64,000 bases of DNA from Variovorax paradoxus (GTDB lineage Bacteria > Pseudomonadota > Gammaproteobacteria > Burkholderiales > Burkholderiaceae_C), in the NCBI RefSeq assembly GCF_018614875.1, contig NZ_JAGGNW010000012.1, positions 1-64,000 of the forward strand, given 5' to 3'. Below the pieces are notes generated by a model, which was not told the origin of the DNA, made no database searches, and worked only from the letters and a program-made list of their open reading frames with translations. A program made the position numbers and the translations under genes. Shown one piece after another: positions 1 through 8,866 of the stretch (within the stretch, counting starts at the first letter, position 1; every line of letters begins with the position of its first letter).

Positions 1-95
1 CAGGTTGCCCCGTAGCGCAGCGAAGGGGTCGCAGACAGTGGGGTCGCCTTTTCTTTGCTTACTTTCTTTTGGCGAAGCAAAAGAAAGTGAGTCGC
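1..95. repeat. intergenic hairpin repeat
   Basis: This non-coding stretch lies just beyond the stop of the minus-strand MocR gene. It holds a perfect 11-bp inverted repeat (61-71 and 78-88, arms ACTTTCTTTTG / CAAAAGAAAGT, 6-nt loop) followed by a short GC hairpin (TCGCCC/GGGCGA, about 91-106). Its pyrimidine/purine strand asymmetry is unlike the codon-structured DNA around it. I believe elements of this look recur between genes in Variovorax and relatives, but only one copy is visible here. It may act as a transcription terminator for the gene ending at 134. Confidence 0.5.
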
Positions 96-133
96 CCGCC
101 GGGGCGAGACCCGGCCCCCGACCACAAAACAAT

Positions 134-1654
134 TCAATGCGCCCTCACCTCCCCCCGAGCCAACGCCAGTTCCTCGAACGCCACCCCCAATGCCCGAATC
201 CCCAACGGAATCTGCCCCGCAGCAATGGAAGACAACCGCAGCCGAAAAAATGGACACGGATAAGGCGGCTTCGCAAAGAACACATCTCCTGCTTCGATCA
301 GCACCCCATGGCTGCGTGCCATCAATGAAAGCTCGCCCGCATCCACCCAGGCCGGCGCCCGCACCCAGATCGACGCGCCGCCCTGCGGCAGCGTGAACTC
401 GAACTCGGGCAGATGCTCACGCAGCGCCTTGGCCGCCAGCGCAAGCCGTTCCTGCATCGCATGGTTCACCCGCCGCGCATGCGACTCGTGGTGCCCCAGC
501 GAAAGGAACAGCGCGTACGCATGCTGCAGGAAGGCACTCGGATGCCGAACCATCGCATGCCGTATGCCGCGCAGCTCCTTGATCAGGGCGCGCGGCGCCA
601 CGATGAAGCCGAGCCGCAGCGCGGGCGAAAGGCTCTTCGACACCGAGCCCACGTAGATCACGCGCCCGGTCTTGTCCAGGCTCTTCAGCGCCGGCATCGG
701 CGTGCCTTCATAGAGGTTCTCGGCCTCGTAGTCGTCCTCGATGATCACGAAGTCCTGCAGCTCGGCCTTGCGCAACAGCCACTGCCTGCGCTCCAGGCTC
801 AGCGTGGCGGTGGTCGGGCTCTGGTGCGAAGGGGTCACGAAGAGGTAGTCGGCCGCGGGCAGCGCATCGACCACCAGGCCCTCGTCGTCCACCGCCACCT
901 CGACCCACTTGGGATTGCGCATCGAGAAACTGTTGCGCGCGTGCGGATGGCCGGGCTCTTCCAGGCCGACGCGGGTGTGCTCGTCGAACAGCGCGTCGGC
1001 CAGCAGGTAGTAGGCGTGCTGCGCACCGAGCGTCACCAGGATTTCTTCCTTCAGCGCGAACACGCCGCGCTTGGGCAAGAGGCGCGTGCGGATCTGCTCG
1101 ATGAGATCGGGCACGTCGTCGGTTTCGAAGTCGGGTGTCCAGTGCGGCAGCTGCGAGCGGGCCAGGCTGCGCGCGCAGCACTCGCGGAAATCCTCGGTCG
1201 GAAAAAGCTGCGGGTCGTGGTTGCCGTAGACGAACGGAAACGGATAGTCGCGCCAGCGGTCGGGCTTCGACAGCGTGGGCTTGCCCTGCAGCGAGCGCAG
1301 CACGCGCCCCGACCAGTCGGGCGGCTGGCTCGCCTGCCCGCTGCGCCCCACAAGCGGCTCGGCATGCGCGGCCGAGAGCGGCCGCGCGTTGCGCGCCACG
1401 AACACGCCGCTGCGCGGACGCGCTTCCAGAAACCCTTCGTCGATCAACTGCAGGTAGGCCGAGGTGACGGTGTTGCGGCTCAGCCCCAGCAGCGCGGCAA
1501 GCTCGCGCGACGAGGGCAGCGAGGCGCCGGAGCTCAGGTGGTCTTCCAGAATGGCCTGCACCACGGCGGCGCGCAAACGGGCCTGCAACGGCAAGGCGGG
1601 CTGGTCGGGCAGCGCGAAGAGCTGCGCCCATTGAGTGGCTCTGGAGTTGGCCAT
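134..1654 (-). CDS. MocR family PLP-dependent transcriptional regulator
   Basis: A 506-residue protein with the MocR architecture. An N-terminal GntR-type winged helix (about residues 18-88, with SSRELAALLGLSRNTVTSAY) is followed by a fold-type I aminotransferase domain. The PLP-binding lysine is K340 in GSVSKSLSP. Such proteins bind PLP or a PLP-amino acid adduct and usually control a divergent gene for amine, amino acid or vitamin B6 metabolism. It is divergent from the NTF2-like gene at 1772 and the FAD amine oxidase-like gene at 2216, so those are the likely targets (inference). The ATG at 1654 gives the full DNA-binding domain. Confidence 0.93.
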   Translation of the reverse strand: MANSRATQWAQLFALPDQPALPLQARLRAAVVQAILEDHLSSGASLPSSRELAALLGLSRNTVTSAYLQLIDEGFLEARPRSGVFVARNARPLSAAHAEPLVGRSGQASQPPDWSGRVLRSLQGKPTLSKPDRWRDYPFPFVYGNHDPQLFPTEDFRECCARSLARSQLPHWTPDFETDDVPDLIEQIRTRLLPKRGVFALKEEILVTLGAQHAYYLLADALFDEHTRVGLEEPGHPHARNSFSMRNPKWVEVAVDDEGLVVDALPAADYLFVTPSHQSPTTATLSLERRQWLLRKAELQDFVIIEDDYEAENLYEGTPMPALKSLDKTGRVIYVGSVSKSLSPALRLGFIVAPRALIKELRGIRHAMVRHPSAFLQHAYALFLSLGHHESHARRVNHAMQERLALAAKALREHLPEFEFTLPQGGASIWVRAPAWVDAGELSLMARSHGVLIEAGDVFFAKPPYPCPFFRLRLSSIAAGQIPLGIRALGVAFEELALARGEVRAH

Positions 1655-1771
1655 GGTGCGCCGCAGTTTAGGACAAGCACGGCGTTCTGGCTCGGTCGAA
1701 TCCCCGCATCTGGCCCTATCGCGCGGGCGGCGGGCTGCCTACGCTTGCGGCATTCAATCCCGGAGCCCCGC

Positions 1772-2188
1772 GTGACCGCACAGCATTCTTTCTCCTCTTC
1801 TTCTTCCGTCACCACCGAAACGCTGGCCGCGTTCAGCGATGCCTGGAACCGCCACGACATCGACGCGCTGATGCGCTTCATGACCGAGGACTGCATCTTC
1901 CAGACCGCCGCCGGCCCCGACGCCTGCGGCACCCGCCACGTGGGCACCGAGGCGGTGCGCAAGGCCTTCGCGGCGGCATGGCAGGCTGTGCCCGATGCGC
2001 AGTGGATCAATGGCCGGCACTTCGTGCACGGCGATTTCGGCACCTCGCAGTGGACCTTCACGGGCACGGCGGCCGACGGCAGCCGCATCGAGACCGATGG
2101 CATCGACGTCTTCACTTTCAGCGGCGCAAAGATCCACCTGAAGAACGTGTTCCGCAAAGCCCGCCCCAACCTGCCGGCGGCCCGCTAG
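1772..2188 (+). CDS. NTF2-like / SnoaL-like domain protein
   Basis: A 138-residue single-domain protein of the cystatin-like NTF2 superfamily. The opening helix (LAAFSDAWNRHDIDALMRFM) and the DVFTFSGAKIHLKNVFRK strand are typical of SnoaL/DUF4440-type small proteins, which may be enzymes or ligand-binding proteins. I cannot give a substrate. The start is a GTG at 1772; the open frame continues far upstream, but that part is antisense to the MocR gene. The gene lies 27 nt upstream of an FAD oxidoreductase gene on the same strand and is probably co-transcribed with it. Confidence 0.85.
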   Translation: MTAQHSFSSSSSVTTETLAAFSDAWNRHDIDALMRFMTEDCIFQTAAGPDACGTRHVGTEAVRKAFAAAWQAVPDAQWINGRHFVHGDFGTSQWTFTGTAADGSRIETDGIDVFTFSGAKIHLKNVFRKARPNLPAAR

Positions 2189-2215
2189 GCCAGCCGTTGC
2201 GGGAGCCTTCGCATC

Positions 2216-3658
2216 ATGACCCTGTCCGGCACTGCCTCTTTCTCCGGCGCACCGCCGCTGCCCGCGACCCGGCCCTACGACCCGCGCTACGACCCGCTGG
2301 TCGCGCCCGACCCCGGCGCCGGCCGCGCCTATGCGCCCACCTGGTGGGTGGCCAGCGCCGGCACGCCGCCCGAGGACGACGGCCCGCTGCTGCGCGACAT
2401 CGATGTCGACGTGGCCATCATCGGCTCGGGCGCCACCGGCATGTCGACCGCGCTCTACCTGGCCGAGGAGCATGGCATCCAGGCCACGGTGCTCGAGGCC
2501 AACCAGGCGTCGTGGGGCTGCTCCAGCCGCAGCGGCGGCCAGGGGCAGAACGCGAGCGGCCGGCTGAAGCGCTCGCAATGGATTCAGCGCTGGGGCATCG
2601 ACGTGGCCAGGCGCCTCGACGCCGAAATCCGCGGCGGCTTCGAGAACTTCAGGCAGCTCACCACGCAGATCGACTGCGACGCCTGCGACGGCGGCCATCT
2701 CCATGTTGCGCACCGGCCCGAAAAGCTCGCGGTGCTCGAAGCCGAGGCGCGCGTGATGCGCGAGCAGTTCGGCTACGGCACGCGCATGCTGACGGCCGAA
2801 GAGGTGCGGCGCGACTACTGCGACGAGCGCGAGGCAACCGGCGCCATGTTCGAGCCCGAAGGCGTGGGCATCCATCCATTGAAGTTCACCTTCGGCCTGA
2901 TGCGCAAGGCGCGTGCGCTGGGCGTGAAGGTGCACACATCGAGCCCCGTGCAGGGCTGGCAGACCATCGACGGCGTGCACCACCTGCAGACGCCCGGCGG
3001 CGTGGTGCGCGCGCGCCGCGTGGCGGTGTGCACCGGCGGCTACACCGGGCAGGCGCTGAGCCCGCTGCTGAAGAACCGCATCATGCCGATTCTCTCCAAC
3101 TCGGTGGTCACGCGGCCGCTCACCGAGGCCGAGCTGCAGGCCACCAACTTCAAGTCGCTGACCTTCATGACCGACACGCGCACGCTGCGCTTCTACTACC
3201 GGCTGCTCAAGGGCAACCGGCTGCAGATCGGCAGCCGCAGCTCGGTGAGCGGCGCCGACGCCGAGCACCCGGTGCACCTGAAGCTTCTCACCGACGCCAT
3301 CGCGCGCAAGTTCCCGCCACTGGCGGGCATCCGCATCGACTACTCGTGGTGGGGCTGGGTCGACATGAGCCACGACATGATGCCGCGCATCACGCAGCCC
3401 GAGGCGGACAGGAAGATCTGGTATGCCGTGGGCTACGGCGGCAACGGCGTGTCCTTCTCGACCTGGGCCGGCAAGCGGCTGGCCGAGCGCGTGGCCGGCA
3501 AGGACACGGGTAAGGACGTGTTCGAGCTTCCCATCTACAAGTCGCCGCTGCCCTTTCCCAATGTGCTGGGGCTGGTGGAGTCGCCTGCCTTTGCGCCGTT
3601 TCGCCGCATCGGCCAGCGCATGCTCTACAAGTGGTATTGGCTGCGCGACGAGAAGTAA
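2216..3658 (+). CDS. FAD-dependent oxidoreductase, PuuB-like
   Basis: A 480-residue protein of the DAO (D-amino acid oxidase/glycine oxidase) family. The dinucleotide-binding motif is at residues 66-75 (VAIIGSGATG), preceded by a 60-residue N-terminal extension typical of gamma-glutamylputrescine oxidoreductase-like proteins. The CSSRSGGQ segment near residue 100 and the late GYGGNGVSFSTWAGK segment fit FAD contacts in this family. It should oxidise a primary or secondary amine to an imine with release of H2O2 or reduction of an acceptor. The exact amine is unknown. The nearby MocR regulator suits amine or amino acid catabolism. Confidence 0.9.
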   Translation: MTLSGTASFSGAPPLPATRPYDPRYDPLVAPDPGAGRAYAPTWWVASAGTPPEDDGPLLRDIDVDVAIIGSGATGMSTALYLAEEHGIQATVLEANQASWGCSSRSGGQGQNASGRLKRSQWIQRWGIDVARRLDAEIRGGFENFRQLTTQIDCDACDGGHLHVAHRPEKLAVLEAEARVMREQFGYGTRMLTAEEVRRDYCDEREATGAMFEPEGVGIHPLKFTFGLMRKARALGVKVHTSSPVQGWQTIDGVHHLQTPGGVVRARRVAVCTGGYTGQALSPLLKNRIMPILSNSVVTRPLTEAELQATNFKSLTFMTDTRTLRFYYRLLKGNRLQIGSRSSVSGADAEHPVHLKLLTDAIARKFPPLAGIRIDYSWWGWVDMSHDMMPRITQPEADRKIWYAVGYGGNGVSFSTWAGKRLAERVAGKDTGKDVFELPIYKSPLPFPNVLGLVESPAFAPFRRIGQRMLYKWYWLRDEK

Positions 3659-3735
3659 GCAGCAGCGGCCGCCATCGCACGACGAACCGGGCCGTGTTGC
3701 AATCGCATGTTCTTCAACGTGCAGGCAACCGACAC

Positions 3736-4200
3736 ATGACGACCTCTTCCCTCCTGATCCGCCCTCCGACGCCGGACGACTACGCGGCATGGAAGCCGCT
3801 ATGGGACGGCTACAACGCCTTCTACCAGCGCGAGGGCCCCACCGCGTTGCCCGACGAGATCACGCGGGCCACCTGGCAGCGCTTCTTCGATGCCTACGAG
3901 CCGGTGCACGCGCTGGTGGCCGAGCGCGACGGCCAGCTGGTGGGCCTGACCCACTACCTCTTTCACCGCAGCACCACGCGCATCGAGCCGAACTGCTATC
4001 TGCAGGACCTGTTCACGCTGCCGTCGGAGCGCGGCCGGGGCGTGGGTCGGCAGTTGATCGAAGGTGTGTGCGCGCACGTGAAGCGCGTGGGCGCGCACCG
4101 CGTGTACTGGCAGACCCACGTGACCAACACGGCCGGACGCGCGCTCTACGACAAGGTCGCGACGCACGACGGCTTCATCGTGTACGGCACCTTCGTCTGA
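3736..4200 (+). CDS. GNAT family N-acetyltransferase
   Basis: A 154-residue single GNAT domain. The acetyl-CoA pyrophosphate-binding segment reads LPSERGRGVGRQLIEGV, matching the Q/RxxGxG/A signature, and the C-terminal part (VYWQTHVTNTAGRALYDKV) has the usual N-x-x-A-x-x-L-Y motif. It would acetylate an amine on a small molecule or protein; the substrate cannot be told from sequence. The ATG at 3736 is preferred to an upstream in-frame ATG because it begins directly at the domain. It follows the FAD oxidoreductase by 77 nt on the same strand. Confidence 0.88.
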   Translation: MTTSSLLIRPPTPDDYAAWKPLWDGYNAFYQREGPTALPDEITRATWQRFFDAYEPVHALVAERDGQLVGLTHYLFHRSTTRIEPNCYLQDLFTLPSERGRGVGRQLIEGVCAHVKRVGAHRVYWQTHVTNTAGRALYDKVATHDGFIVYGTFV

Positions 4201-4214
4201 ACGTCGCCTGAAGA

Positions 4215-4559
4215 TCAGTACTTGATGGTCACACCGGCCTTCACGCCGTTGTTGCTCTTGCCATCCGTCAATACGCCGCCGGTGAGCGACACGTTGCCTC
4301 CTGTGCTCGCACCCAGCGAGTAGGTCGGCCGGGGCATGGAGGTGTCGGTGCCTATGTACGTGCCGCTGCCATCGGGCCGCTGCACGCCGACGGTGGCGCC
4401 CTTGGTGTAGGCCGAGGTTTCGGTCGAGTTGACGTTGGGCGCCACGTAGATGGTGCCCTTCTCGTCGCTGTCGACGGGCACCTTCACAGGTTCCGCCATC
4501 GCCGCGGCGGCCGCCCACCACGCGGCCACGCCCAGGCACACAAAGATCAGTTTGCTCAT
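4215..4559 (-). CDS. small exported protein of unknown function
   Basis: A 114-residue protein with a signal peptide (about residues 1-22, hydrophobic core CLGVAAWWAAAAAMA, predicted cleavage after AMA). The mature part of about 90 residues is rich in Gly, Ser, Thr and Asn (TYSLGASTGGNVSLTGG), as in periplasmic or outer-membrane-associated beta proteins. I recognise no family. It ends 14 nt from the converging GNAT gene and is divergent from the autotransporter gene at 4842. The shared upstream region of about 280 nt could drive both, but I see no clear promoter there. Confidence 0.7.
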   Translation of the reverse strand: MSKLIFVCLGVAAWWAAAAAMAEPVKVPVDSDEKGTIYVAPNVNSTETSAYTKGATVGVQRPDGSGTYIGTDTSMPRPTYSLGASTGGNVSLTGGVLTDGKSNNGVKAGVTIKY

Positions 4560-4841
4560 GCCCCCGATCCTCGGGGCTTAACCGCGCGGTGCCTGTAGGA
4601 CAAGAGGAAGCGCTGCGGCCGGATGCGCGCGGCCGCCCCGGGCGCTGCCTCCATGGCAGGCGCTTTGTCATGCCTGCGGGAAGCGGCGGGGGGACGCTTG
4701 TCTCGCTTCGGAAGGGGCACACCGCTCATGTGCGCATGCGGCGCAATTTCTACAGTGATTCCACGCCGAAACGCCTGCGCCCGATGCAGGCAGAAAGCGG
4801 CGCGACGTCTGAAGGCGCAACAGGTCAACGAAGGTGAAACC

Positions 4842-7800
4842 ATGAACAGAATATTCCGCACCCTTTGGAATCCCGCACGCAGCGCCTGGGTGGCTGCACC
4901 CGAGATTTCGCGCGGCCACGCGCGCTCGGCGAGCGTGGGCAGCGGCTGGCGTGCGGCCGCGCTGGGCGGGCTGCACGCGATCACCATCGCGGTGCTGTAT
5001 CTGAGTGCCGCAGCGGCGTGGGCAGCCGGTGGCGCAGGCGGCCAGCCCGTCAGCACCGAACTGCACGGCGGCGCTGGCGGCAGCAGCGGCAGCGGCGGCG
5101 CCGGCGGGCTCAACGACACCAACCTCGGCGCGCATGGGGGTGACGGCGGTTCGTCGACCGAGGCCGGCGTCACGGCGGGGTCCGCCGCCGACGTCGGCGC
5201 CTTCGCAGGCGCCACCGCAGGCGCGGGCGGCGCGGCGGGCAGCTCCAGCAACGTCGTTTCACCCGGCGTTCTGCAGGGGGCCGACGGCGGCGCGGGCGAA
5301 TCGCAGACCGGCGGCTTCAGCAGCGGCAACGGCTATGGCGGCGGGGGCGGCGGTGGGTACTACGGCCTTGCGATGAGTCCCGGCACCATCGCGTCCTTCG
5401 GGAGCTTCACCGGGGGCCGCGGAGGCGCGGGCGGCAACGGATTCTGGGCGGCCGGCGGCGGCGGCGCCGGAGGCTACGGGTCCACGCTGACGGGCGCGCT
5501 CGGCGACTACTATGCCTCCGGCACTTCCACCGGCGGCGCCGGCGGCAAGGGCGGCGACGCCTACTCGCAGGCCGGCGGCGGCGGCAGTGGCGGCGGCGGG
5601 TTCTTCATCAGCGCGGCAACGCCGGGCCTGGGCTTCGGCCACAGCGGCACCCTCACGGGCGGCGCCGGCGGCGCTGGCGGCTCCGAGCTGCTGCCGGCCC
5701 GAAGCAATGCCTCGGGCGGGGGCGGCGGCGCGGGCGGCGCCGGGGCCACGCTGGCCGGCAGCACCCTGGTCATGACCAACACCGGCCAGATCACCGGCGG
5801 CGCCGGGGGCGCAGGCGGTGCCGGCGGCGGCGGCGCGGGCGGCACCGGGGCGCCCGGCGGCGGCGGCGACGGCGGCAGCGGCCTTCTCTCCACAGGCAGC
5901 GGCGCAACAATCGCCAACGGCGGCACCATCGCAGGGGGCGCGGGCGGCATCGGCGGGGCCAACAGCAACGGCGGCGCAAGCGGTGCCCACGGCGCCGGCG
6001 GTGCGGGCGTGACGGGCGCCAACCTGGGCATCACCAACAGCGGCACCATCTCCGGCGGCCTGGGCGGCGACGGCGCCACCCGCGCCTCGGCCGTGGCATT
6101 CACCGGTGGCAGCAATCGCCTGACCGTGAACGCCGGCTCGTCGATGCTGGGTGCCGTTGCCATCGGAAGCGGAGCCAGCGCCAGCATCATTGCGGGAGCC
6201 GACGGCCTGAGCCTGGGCAATGCGCTGCTGCTGGGCGGCACGGGCACCATCGACACCAACGGCCATGGCATGGGCTGGTCGGGCCCGATCTCGGGTGCCG
6301 GCAACCTGGTGAAGGTTGGCGCGGGCACGCTGACCCTGGCCGGCGCCAACACGTACACCGGCGGCACCAACGTCGCGGCGGGCACCTTGCGCGCCGGCGC
6401 GGCCGACACCTTCAGCAGCGCGAGCGCCTTCACGGTCGATTCGGGCGCCACGCTGGACCTGGCGGGCCACAGCCAGACCATCGCGTCGATGATCAACGGC
6501 GGCACTGTCTCGCTGCTGAGCAGCGCCCCCGGCGCCACTCTCACGGTCCGCGGCGCCTGGGTGGGCAACGGCGGCACGCTGCGCCTGGGTACGGCGCTGG
6601 GCACAAGCAGCAGCTTGAGCGACCGGCTGATCCTCAGCGGCTGCACCGCCATCGCCAGCGGCACCACCAACATACAGATCACCAACCTGGGCGGCCTGGG
6701 CGCGCTGACCGTCGGCAGCGGCATCGAAGTGGTGACCGCGATGAATGGCGCCACGACCACGGCCCAGACCACCAGGGACGCCTTCCGCCTGACCGGCGGC
6801 CACGTCGACGCCGGTGCCTACGAGTACCGGCTGCATGCCGCCGACGCCAGTGGTGCGGGCGAGAACTGGTACCTGCGCTCCGGCATCATCGTCGCGCCGC
6901 CGCCGCCGCCGCCTCCGCCTCCGCCGCCACCTCCAGCGCCACCTGCGCCACCGGCACCACCGGCACCGCCTGCGCCACCGGCACCACCGGCACCGCCTGC
7001 GCCACCGGCACCACCGGCACCGCCAGCACCTCCGGCACCTCCGGCACCGCCAGCGCCACCAGCCCCGGCGCCGGACAACGGCGGGGGCGATCCTCCTCGA
7101 AGCAGCGACGGCGGCAGCCCGACCGCACCTGTCGGTGTGACAGTGCCCACCTACCGCGCCGAGGTGCCGCTGTACGCCGCGCTGCCCGAGCAGTTCCGCC
7201 AAGCCAACCTGGCCATGGTGGGCAACCTGCATCAGCGCGTGGGCGACGATGACTCGGCCGGTGCCAACACCGCTGCACCGGGGCAGGGCTACCGCCAGGT
7301 CTGGGGCCGTGTCATCGGCATCGACCGCAACATCGGCCAGGCCGGCACCGCCAGCTCCCGCAGCGAGGGGCGCCTCACGGGCTTCCAGGCCGGCGCCGAC
7401 CTGTGGGCCGATCCCCACTGGCGCCTAGGCCTGTACGTCGGCGAGCTCGGCGGCCACATGGACGTGACCGGCTTCGCGCGCGGCCTGCCGAACTACGCGG
7501 TCGGCTCCAACGACCTGCGAAGCCAGTACCTCGGTGCCTACGCCACCTGGAAGAACGACAGCGGCCTGTACCTGGACGGCGTGCTGCAGGCCGGGCGCCA
7601 CCGCTACACCGCATCGACCGTGCTGGGCTCCGCCAGCTCCGGCAGGGGCAACAGCCTGCTGGCTTCCATCGAGGTAGGCCAAGGCTTCCGCATCTCGCCG
7701 GACTGGATCGTCGAGCCGCAGCTGCAGCTGGTGCATCAGCGCGTGAGCCTGGACGACGCCGGCATCATCGGCGCCGTGGTGCAGCAGCACAGCCACAGCG

Positions 7801-8117
7801 GCTGGCTGGTGCGCGCCGGCGTCCGGGTCAAGGGCGAGATGACCACGAGTGCCGGCCCGCTGCAACCCTACGCGCGGCTGAACTTCTACCGCAGCAGCAG
7901 CGGCACGGACGTCACCCGCTTCATCGGTCCGGCGGCCTACACCGACATTGCCACCCGCACCGGTGGCACGAGCACCGAGCTGGCCGCAGGCGCCACGCTG
8001 CGGCTGACCCAGAGCATGAGCCTCTATGGAGAGGTGGGCAAGCTGTGGGCCTCGGGCGGCGGGGCGCGCGTGAAGAGCGGGCTCAACGGCAGCGTGGGCC
8101 TGAAGATCCGCTGGTGA
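4842..8117 (+). CDS. glycine-rich autotransporter (type Va secretion)
   Basis: A 1091-residue autotransporter. Residues 1-30 form an extended signal peptide region (MNRIFRTLWN..AWVAAPEISRG), followed by a hydrophobic core at about 38-60. The passenger, roughly 63-420, is dominated by Gly-Ala-Gly runs. A PATR strand (LTLAGANTYTGGTN) occurs near residue 500 and a beta-helix-like region continues to about 680. Residues 685-745 are a Pro/Ala-rich linker. From about 800 the C-terminal autotransporter barrel follows, ending in the aromatic residue expected for BAM recognition (KIRW). The ATG at 4842 follows AAGGTG. It likely displays or releases an adhesin-like passenger at the cell surface; the ligand is unknown. 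Confidence 0.93.
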   Translation: MNRIFRTLWNPARSAWVAAPEISRGHARSASVGSGWRAAALGGLHAITIAVLYLSAAAAWAAGGAGGQPVSTELHGGAGGSSGSGGAGGLNDTNLGAHGGDGGSSTEAGVTAGSAADVGAFAGATAGAGGAAGSSSNVVSPGVLQGADGGAGESQTGGFSSGNGYGGGGGGGYYGLAMSPGTIASFGSFTGGRGGAGGNGFWAAGGGGAGGYGSTLTGALGDYYASGTSTGGAGGKGGDAYSQAGGGGSGGGGFFISAATPGLGFGHSGTLTGGAGGAGGSELLPARSNASGGGGGAGGAGATLAGSTLVMTNTGQITGGAGGAGGAGGGGAGGTGAPGGGGDGGSGLLSTGSGATIANGGTIAGGAGGIGGANSNGGASGAHGAGGAGVTGANLGITNSGTISGGLGGDGATRASAVAFTGGSNRLTVNAGSSMLGAVAIGSGASASIIAGADGLSLGNALLLGGTGTIDTNGHGMGWSGPISGAGNLVKVGAGTLTLAGANTYTGGTNVAAGTLRAGAADTFSSASAFTVDSGATLDLAGHSQTIASMINGGTVSLLSSAPGATLTVRGAWVGNGGTLRLGTALGTSSSLSDRLILSGCTAIASGTTNIQITNLGGLGALTVGSGIEVVTAMNGATTTAQTTRDAFRLTGGHVDAGAYEYRLHAADASGAGENWYLRSGIIVAPPPPPPPPPPPPPAPPAPPAPPAPPAPPAPPAPPAPPAPPAPPAPPAPPAPPAPPAPAPDNGGGDPPRSSDGGSPTAPVGVTVPTYRAEVPLYAALPEQFRQANLAMVGNLHQRVGDDDSAGANTAAPGQGYRQVWGRVIGIDRNIGQAGTASSRSEGRLTGFQAGADLWADPHWRLGLYVGELGGHMDVTGFARGLPNYAVGSNDLRSQYLGAYATWKNDSGLYLDGVLQAGRHRYTASTVLGSASSGRGNSLLASIEVGQGFRISPDWIVEPQLQLVHQRVSLDDAGIIGAVVQQHSHSGWLVRAGVRVKGEMTTSAGPLQPYARLNFYRSSSGTDVTRFIGPAAYTDIATRTGGTSTELAAGATLRLTQSMSLYGEVGKLWASGGGARVKSGLNGSVGLKIRW
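6945..7022 (+). repeat. 27-bp minisatellite in autotransporter linker
   Basis: About 2.9 tandem copies of a 27-bp unit starting GCGCCACCGGCACCACCGGC, beginning at 6945, 6972 and 6999, encode the Ala-Pro-rich linker of the autotransporter. The unit is a multiple of three, so copy-number change would alter linker length without breaking the frame. Degenerate CCG/CCT runs flank it on both sides (about 6894-7070). Confidence 0.85.
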
Positions 8118-8138
8118 GGTGCGCGGCGGGCGCTGCCG

Positions 8139-8801
8139 CTACTTTCGCTGCGCCACCGCCACGGCGGCCGGCGCATCGGGCATCGCCAGCGGGTTCCGCC
8201 CCGGCCCCTCGATGCGCGTCAGCGTGTTGCGGTCGGTGTGATGGAACGGCTCGGCCTGCCCCTGGATCTGCATCACCGTGTCCTGGTCGTAGGACCAGGT
8301 GCCGTCGGCGTTGATGCTCACCGTGATGTTCCACGCCAGCGTGGTGAAGGCATGCTCGATGAAGGGGTTGGACACGATGCCGTTCACCAGGCTGCCGCGC
8401 TCGGCGCTGAGCGTGAAGCGCGTGTCGTTCGCCTTGGCGTGGCCACTCGCCATGGCCACCTGCCCGCGCGGAATGGCCAGCGTGTGCAGCACCGTGCCGG
8501 TGGCCGGCTCCCAGAGCCAGTAGCCCACCTGGTCGTGGTACATCTTGGTGAGGCCGGGCTTATGGATGTAGGTGTGGTAGCGCAGGCCGTACAGCAGCTG
8601 CGGGCCATTGGTCTGCGGATCGATCGGCTGCAGCTCGTAGCGCTCGACGTAGACCTGCGTCTTCGGGCCTTCGCGCTTGGGCTTCACGTCCACGCCGCGG
8701 CTGCCCTCCCAGATGCCGGCCATGGCGCGCAGCGGTCCAAGGTTGGCCAGCGTGTCGGGATCGGCGCTGGGCTCGGTGTAGATGTCTTCGGTCGGGTTCA
8801 T
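8139..8801 (-). CDS. heme-binding-like beta-barrel protein
   Basis: A 220-residue protein resembling the FABP-like/THAP4 C-terminal (nitrobindin-type) beta-barrel family. The early segment LGPLRAMAGIWEGSRGVDVKP matches the G-x-W-x-G start of that fold, and the barrel continues through YELQPIDP, GYWLWEPATGTVLHTL and AWNITVSINADGTWSYDQD. Family members bind heme or other hydrophobic ligands; whether this one does is inference. The ATG at 8801 starts just before the domain, and a longer open frame upstream runs into the next gene antisense or out of frame. It is convergent with the autotransporter gene, 21 nt apart. Confidence 0.8.
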   Translation of the reverse strand: MNPTEDIYTEPSADPDTLANLGPLRAMAGIWEGSRGVDVKPKREGPKTQVYVERYELQPIDPQTNGPQLLYGLRYHTYIHKPGLTKMYHDQVGYWLWEPATGTVLHTLAIPRGQVAMASGHAKANDTRFTLSAERGSLVNGIVSNPFIEHAFTTLAWNITVSINADGTWSYDQDTVMQIQGQAEPFHHTDRNTLTRIEGPGRNPLAMPDAPAAVAVAQRK

Positions 8802-8866
8802 GGTGTCGGTCGTATCGTGCGGTCGTGGGTGGTGCGGGCTTCGGTTTCTGACGGCGTGAACGGGCC

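Noticed and set aside
1754..3790. A long open frame on the minus strand opposite the NTF2-like and FAD oxidoreductase genes.
   Set aside because: It mirrors the codon pattern of the real plus-strand genes, is Arg/His/Ala-rich and has no domain. Such antisense frames are common at this GC content.
5259..7418. A 719-residue open frame antisense to the autotransporter.
   Set aside because: It is the complement of the Gly/Pro-rich repeats and has no start signal or family match.
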